Positions 6,536 through 9,564 of a stretch of DNA of 9,564 nucleotides are shown here, one piece after another; the first letter of the stretch is position 1, and the number at the start of each line of letters is the position of its first letter. Source of the stretch: Candidatus Falkowiibacteriota bacterium (GTDB taxonomy: Bacteria; Patescibacteriota; Patescibacteriia; UBA11705; JACRDX01). The notes beneath the pieces are model-generated. The model ran no database searches. It saw only the letters and a program-made list of their open reading frames with translations, and had not been told where the DNA came from. Location: positions 1 through 9,564 of the forward strand of contig JACRDX010000034.1 in NCBI GenBank assembly GCA_016212745.1. The letters run 5' to 3'. The position numbers and the translations under genes were made by a program.

Positions 6536-7345
6536 TTATTGTTCCTGAATTATTATTGTGACCAAACGCAATTTATTAAATTCAACCAAAGATTTTATGC
6601 TGGCCTGCTGAAATAATGACTCTGGTTTTTTTACCACTGAACTTATGGTGCCAATAACCAAGCCAAACGGCACATCTTTTTCCAAGCCCGAAGTTATTAC
6701 CAAATCACCTTCTCCAACTTTTTCCTCTGGCGGAATAAAATCCATTTTTATGCCAAGACCATATTCGCCCACCACCAAACCAATGGTTTTATTTTTATTA
6801 TTAATGGCTGCGGCAACATTGGACAAATCGTCGTTTATCAGCAAAACAACGCTGGTCAGCGCACTAACTTTGTAAATTTTTCCAATAAACGTTCCGCCTT
6901 CAGACACAACAGCATGCCCGACATTAACTTTGTCGTTTGTCCCGCGGTTGATAATCAACGTGTTAACGCTCAAATCCGAACTTTTGCCAATCACCTGCGC
7001 AGCCACTCCGCTTTGTTTTGCTTTTTTCAAAAAATCAGATTGCTCCCGCAAAAATTTGTTTTCCTCTGCCTGCTCAGCGCAATAGCTTTGTTTTGCCAGC
7101 AATTTTTCCACATCGTTTTTTAAATATTCGTTTTCCTGCTTCAACGTTTTTATTTTTTTCAAATCTACAAAAAAACCGCCAACCTTATTTGATAAATAAT
7201 AAACGGCTGATTGCACTGGCCGAAAAACAAAAGCAGTTCCGCGCTCAATCAATGACAGCGCTCCAATATAATGCAAAAAAAATAATAGTCCCACTACTAT
7301 TATAATCACCACCGAAAAATTAATTGTCCGACGAGGAAGCAACAT
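6536..7345 (-). CDS. mreC: Rod shape-determining protein MreC
   Basis: Membrane-anchored periplasmic scaffold of the elongation complex; in the family it contacts and activates PBP2. The 269-residue protein starts MLLPRRTINF, with a basic patch followed by a single membrane helix at about 10-29. A coiled coil spans about 62-110 (leucine and charged heptads such as LKQENEYLKNDVEKLL). The two-lobed beta domain spans about 112-267, with the family-typical VIGKSSD, INRGTNDKVNVGHAVVS and GDLVITSGLEKDVPFGLVIG. The ATG at 7343-7345 was chosen because it is 7 bp after the mreB stop and directly precedes the basic patch and membrane helix. The open frame runs 70 codons further upstream, but that part overlaps mreB and has no MreC-like sequence. 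Confidence 0.92.
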   Translation of the reverse strand: MLLPRRTINFSVVIIIVVGLLFFLHYIGALSLIERGTAFVFRPVQSAVYYLSNKVGGFFVDLKKIKTLKQENEYLKNDVEKLLAKQSYCAEQAEENKFLREQSDFLKKAKQSGVAAQVIGKSSDLSVNTLIINRGTNDKVNVGHAVVSEGGTFIGKIYKVSALTSVVLLINDDLSNVAAAINNKNKTIGLVVGEYGLGIKMDFIPPEEKVGEGDLVITSGLEKDVPFGLVIGTISSVVKKPESLFQQASIKSLVEFNKLRLVTIIIQEQ

Positions 7346-7352
7346 GAAATTT

Positions 7353-8405
7353 TTACAAAATCCTATCAGCGCTGGCTGACGGCACCTCAACCTCTTCCAA
7401 CAATTTTGAATCTTCCAACAAAGCATTAAGCCCGCGAATGGTGCAGGTGGCAGGGTCGTCTGCGATGCGCACAGGCACAGCGGCTGCTTTTGAAATCGCT
7501 TTGTCAATGCCGCGCAATTTCGCGCCGCCTCCGGCCAAAACAATTCCGCGTTCATAAATATCAGCGACCAGTTCTGGCGGCGTTGTTTCCAATGTCAATT
7601 TCAATGCCTCAATTATCGCATTGATTGACGGCCAAATCGCGTCGCGCACCTGATAATCGCTTATCACCAATTCGCGCGGCAAACCTGTCACCAAATCGCG
7701 GCCGCGCATTTCCATTTGCATCGGGCTTTCAATTTCAAACGCCGAGCCAATGCTTATTTTCAATTGTTCGGCAAATCTTTCGCCAATCAACAAATTAAAA
7801 TGGTCGCGCGCGTAATTGATAATATCCTGATCAAAGGTCTGACCAGCGATTTTCAATGATTTCCAATTCACAACTCCATTCAAAGAAATAACCGCAATTT
7901 CAGTTTTGCCGCCGCCAAGATTCACAATCAAACTGCCGGACGCGTCTTGTACTGGCAAACGCGCGCCAAGCGCGCTGGCCATTACCTCTTCAACCAAATG
8001 CACTTTGCCAGCGCCAGCTGACAACACCGCGTCTTCAACCGCTTTTTTTTCAACTTCGGTGATGTCCAATGGAATGTTTATAACAACTCCAGGACGAAAA
8101 GCAAACCCAACTTGTTCGCGATAAATTTTGTCAATGAAATAGCGCAGCATTTTTTCAGTCACTTCAAAATCAGAAATAATTCCATTTTCCAGCGGTCGGC
8201 TCAACGTGATGAATTTTGGCGCTTTGCCAACCATTTTTCGCGCATCTTCGCCGACCGCCAAAATCCTGTCCAAGCGGTTGTTAATGGCCACAATTGACGG
8301 TTCCTGAATAATAATGCCCCTGTCTTGTACGCTAACAATGGTCTTGGACGAGCCAAGGTCAATGGCGATTTTTTTGCTAAATTTGTTTAAAAATTTTTGA
8401 AACAT
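7353..8405 (-). CDS. mreB: Actin-like cytoskeletal protein MreB, divergent
   Basis: Bacterial actin homologue that forms membrane-bound filaments guiding lateral wall synthesis. The length (350) is normal. MFQKFLNKFSKK at the N-terminus resembles the amphipathic membrane-binding helix of the family. Phosphate-1 loop is IDLGSSKT (residues 15-22, with D16), followed by DITEVEKKAVEDAVLSAGA (114-132), LVEE (137-140), phosphate-2 VNLGGGKTE (161-169), NLLIGERFAEQLKISIGSA (204-222) and the adenosine motif IVLAGGGAKLRGID (288-301). Several normally conserved residues differ: the phosphate-2 Asp is Asn162, GGGTT reads GGGKT, and the later AGD reads AGQ. The start overlaps the proS stop by 19 bp and has a strong Shine-Dalgarno (AAGGAG) inside proS. 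The identity is secure; whether it still hydrolyses ATP normally is open. Confidence 0.94.
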   Translation of the reverse strand: MFQKFLNKFSKKIAIDLGSSKTIVSVQDRGIIIQEPSIVAINNRLDRILAVGEDARKMVGKAPKFITLSRPLENGIISDFEVTEKMLRYFIDKIYREQVGFAFRPGVVINIPLDITEVEKKAVEDAVLSAGAGKVHLVEEVMASALGARLPVQDASGSLIVNLGGGKTEIAVISLNGVVNWKSLKIAGQTFDQDIINYARDHFNLLIGERFAEQLKISIGSAFEIESPMQMEMRGRDLVTGLPRELVISDYQVRDAIWPSINAIIEALKLTLETTPPELVADIYERGIVLAGGGAKLRGIDKAISKAAAVPVRIADDPATCTIRGLNALLEDSKLLEEVEVPSASADRIL

Positions 8406-9564
8406 GCAGCATCAAGCTCCTTAATCCTGACCAGTCGCGCCTCCTGCTCGTTTCTGCATTTTACCTCGCAACTATCTTGTTGTAAAGTTTTTTTACTCAC
8501 AATAATCCGCACTGGAATTCCAATTAAATCAGCGTCAACCAGTTTTTCGCCAATTGATTTATCTTCCCGCTCATCAAACAAAATGCTGTCTCCGCCATTG
8601 GCGGTTTTATATTGTTCGTATATCTTCTTTGCGGTTGACACAACCTCTTTGTCATTTGTCAACGCAATCAAGTGCGCGAAAAATGGCGCAACATTTTTTG
8701 GCCAGATGATGCCTGCGTCATCGTGGAAAAGTTCAACCAGCGCGCCCATAATTCGCGATGGCCCGATTCCATAGGCAGCCATTTCAACGGGCTGCTCATC
8801 GCCATTATCATCCACCCATTTAAAATTGAACGCGTCTGTGAATTTAGTTTTTTGTTTGAAAATATTGCCGACTTCAATTGCTTTTCGCGCAACCAATTTT
8901 TTATTGCCGCATTCAGGGCAACTATTTTGTTCGTCAATAATTTCCTTATTTACTGCCACGCGACATTTTTCGCACACATGAATTACATCTTCGCCAGCAT
9001 CGCACAAAGTTTGAAATTCATGAGAATATTTGCTAAAAGTTCCGCCTGACGCAAACGTTAACAATGTGACATCGCCAATTCCAAGCCGATTGTAAATTTT
9101 AAAATACGCATCCTTAACTATTTCATAATACTTATTCAAATCTTTTTCTGTCGCATGGAATGAATACAAATCTTTCATGTTAAACTCTCTGCCGCGCAGC
9201 AAACCAGATTTTGCCCGCGCTTCGTTTCTGAATTTGTTCTGAATCTGATAAACGGCTAGTGGCAAATCTTTATATGACAAAACAAATTTTTGCACGAGCG
9301 GTGTAATAATTTCCTCATGCGTTGGATTCAAAAATATTTTCGCGTCACCCTGCCCCATTGTGCTGAACAAAACATCTGCCATTGTTTTGTCGCGGCCAGT
9401 TTGTTTATAATTTTCTTCTTGCGTCAAAGTTGGCATTAAAATTTCTTGACCACCAATTGCATTCATTTCTTCGCGAATTATATTTTGTATGCGCGTTAAA
9501 ACCCGCAAACCCAATGGCAAATAATTATAAACACCTGCCATTTGTTTTGAAATAAACCCTGCGC
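8387..9564 (-). CDS. proS: Prolyl-tRNA synthetase without INS editing domain, N-terminus cut off by the window edge
   Basis: Class II synthetase that charges tRNA-Pro. The frame is open to the window end and codes AGFISKQ before the first visible Met, so that Met (9539-9541) is internal; canonical proteins have a similar AGFI segment about a dozen residues earlier. Numbering from that Met: NPTHEE (72-77), motif 2 KFRNEARAKSGLLRGREF (103-120) with NMKDLYSFH, motif 3 YGIGPSR (257-263), and the anticodon-binding domain (about 285-376). Many bacterial ProRS carry an editing (INS) domain of about 180 residues between motifs 2 and 3; here the gap is only about 125 residues, so it is absent. The segment contains four cysteines, C190-x2-C193 and C208-x2-C211, a likely zinc ribbon. 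The stop lies 19 bp inside mreB. A micro-palindrome encodes part of TANGGDS near residues 313-319. Confidence 0.93.
   Translation of the reverse strand, partial: AGFISKQMAGVYNYLPLGLRVLTRIQNIIREEMNAIGGQEILMPTLTQEENYKQTGRDKTMADVLFSTMGQGDAKIFLNPTHEEIITPLVQKFVLSYKDLPLAVYQIQNKFRNEARAKSGLLRGREFNMKDLYSFHATEKDLNKYYEIVKDAYFKIYNRLGIGDVTLLTFASGGTFSKYSHEFQTLCDAGEDVIHVCEKCRVAVNKEIIDEQNSCPECGNKKLVARKAIEVGNIFKQKTKFTDAFNFKWVDDNGDEQPVEMAAYGIGPSRIMGALVELFHDDAGIIWPKNVAPFFAHLIALTNDKEVVSTAKKIYEQYKTANGGDSILFDEREDKSIGEKLVDADLIGIPVRIIVSKKTLQQDSCEVKCRNEQEARLVRIKELDAACFKNF
8417..8422 (-). promoter_or_regulatory. Shine-Dalgarno of mreB inside the proS coding sequence
   Basis: AAGGAG (within TAAGGAG) on the minus strand lies 11 nt before the mreB ATG at 8403-8405. 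It is the clearest Shine-Dalgarno in the window and supports this mreB start despite the 19-bp overlap with proS. It shows that the organism retains the anti-Shine-Dalgarno interaction even though most genes here lack the motif. Confidence 0.6.
8592..8604. repeat. Micro-palindrome CCGCC-ATT-GGCGG inside proS
   Basis: Exact 5-bp arms around a 3-nt loop, in the proS frame, encoding part of TANGGDS in the anticodon-binding domain. It shares the CCGCC-N3-GGCGG pattern with the palindrome after the pbp2 stop and the one inside pbp2. On its own it could be chance; the repetition of the pattern makes it noteworthy. Confidence 0.5.

Noticed and set aside
7282..7303. 8-bp inverted repeat ATAATAGT/ACTATTAT
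   Set aside because: It lies in the isoleucine/valine codons of the mreC membrane helix, where low-complexity A+T words easily give such symmetry.
7346..7555. 70-codon upstream extension of mreC
   Set aside because: It overlaps mreB in another frame and precedes the basic patch and membrane helix that normally begin MreC.
1..9564. CRISPR array, tRNA, rRNA or insertion sequence
   Set aside because: No regularly spaced repeats of suitable length, no cloverleaf with T-loop consensus, no rRNA-like sequence and no transposase were seen on either strand.

Overview
This 9.6 kb window most likely comes from a small-genome bacterium of the Candidate Phyla Radiation (Patescibacteria), perhaps a Parcubacteria-like lineage. 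The evidence is indirect: compact and divergent versions of core proteins (a ProRS without the editing insertion, a SerRS with altered motifs, an MreB with altered nucleotide-site residues), lysine- and isoleucine-rich proteins, few Shine-Dalgarno sequences, and short intergenic repeats of a style I associate with those genomes. TGA ends two genes (pbp2 and mreD), which argues against the lineages that read UGA as glycine.

Every convincing gene is on the minus strand, so the order of transcription runs from high to low coordinates. First comes proS (prolyl-tRNA synthetase, its 5' end outside the window), overlapping mreB by 19 bp. Then follow mreC, mreD and a class B penicillin-binding protein of the PBP2/MrdA type. 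Together mreB-mreC-mreD-pbp2 form the lateral-wall elongation cluster: cytoskeletal filament, two membrane linkers and the transpeptidase. No rodA is in view. A 135-bp spacer with a strong inverted repeat separates mreD from pbp2.

Downstream of pbp2 a 212-bp spacer (3650-3861) holds composite repeats and a plausible promoter for the next unit. That unit is a two-gene restriction-modification system, overlapping by 11 bp: a beta-class DNA methyltransferase with TSPPYW (N4-cytosine type) and a PD-(D/E)xK endonuclease that looks like the MjaI family, for which CTAG is the expected target. CTAG occurs only twice in the window. The methyltransferase carries an extra C-terminal domain that reads as a catalytically degenerate staphylococcal-nuclease-like (SNase/TNase) fold. 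The DNA encoding this C-terminal half is much more A+T-rich (about 22% GC by hand count) than the methyltransferase core (about 35%), and both differ from the surrounding core genes. The system looks like an acquired island between housekeeping genes.

The window ends with greA (transcript cleavage factor) and serS (seryl-tRNA synthetase, its 3' end outside the window).

The most interesting unexplained signals are the methyltransferase-SNase fusion with its composition break, and a set of four tiny palindromes of the form CGCC-N3-GGCG. Two of these lie in frame inside pbp2 and proS, and two lie in intergenic spacers. They resemble a miniature dispersed element tolerated inside essential genes. 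The predicted zinc ribbon that replaces the ProRS editing domain and the Asp-to-Asn change in the MreB phosphate-2 loop are also worth checking.
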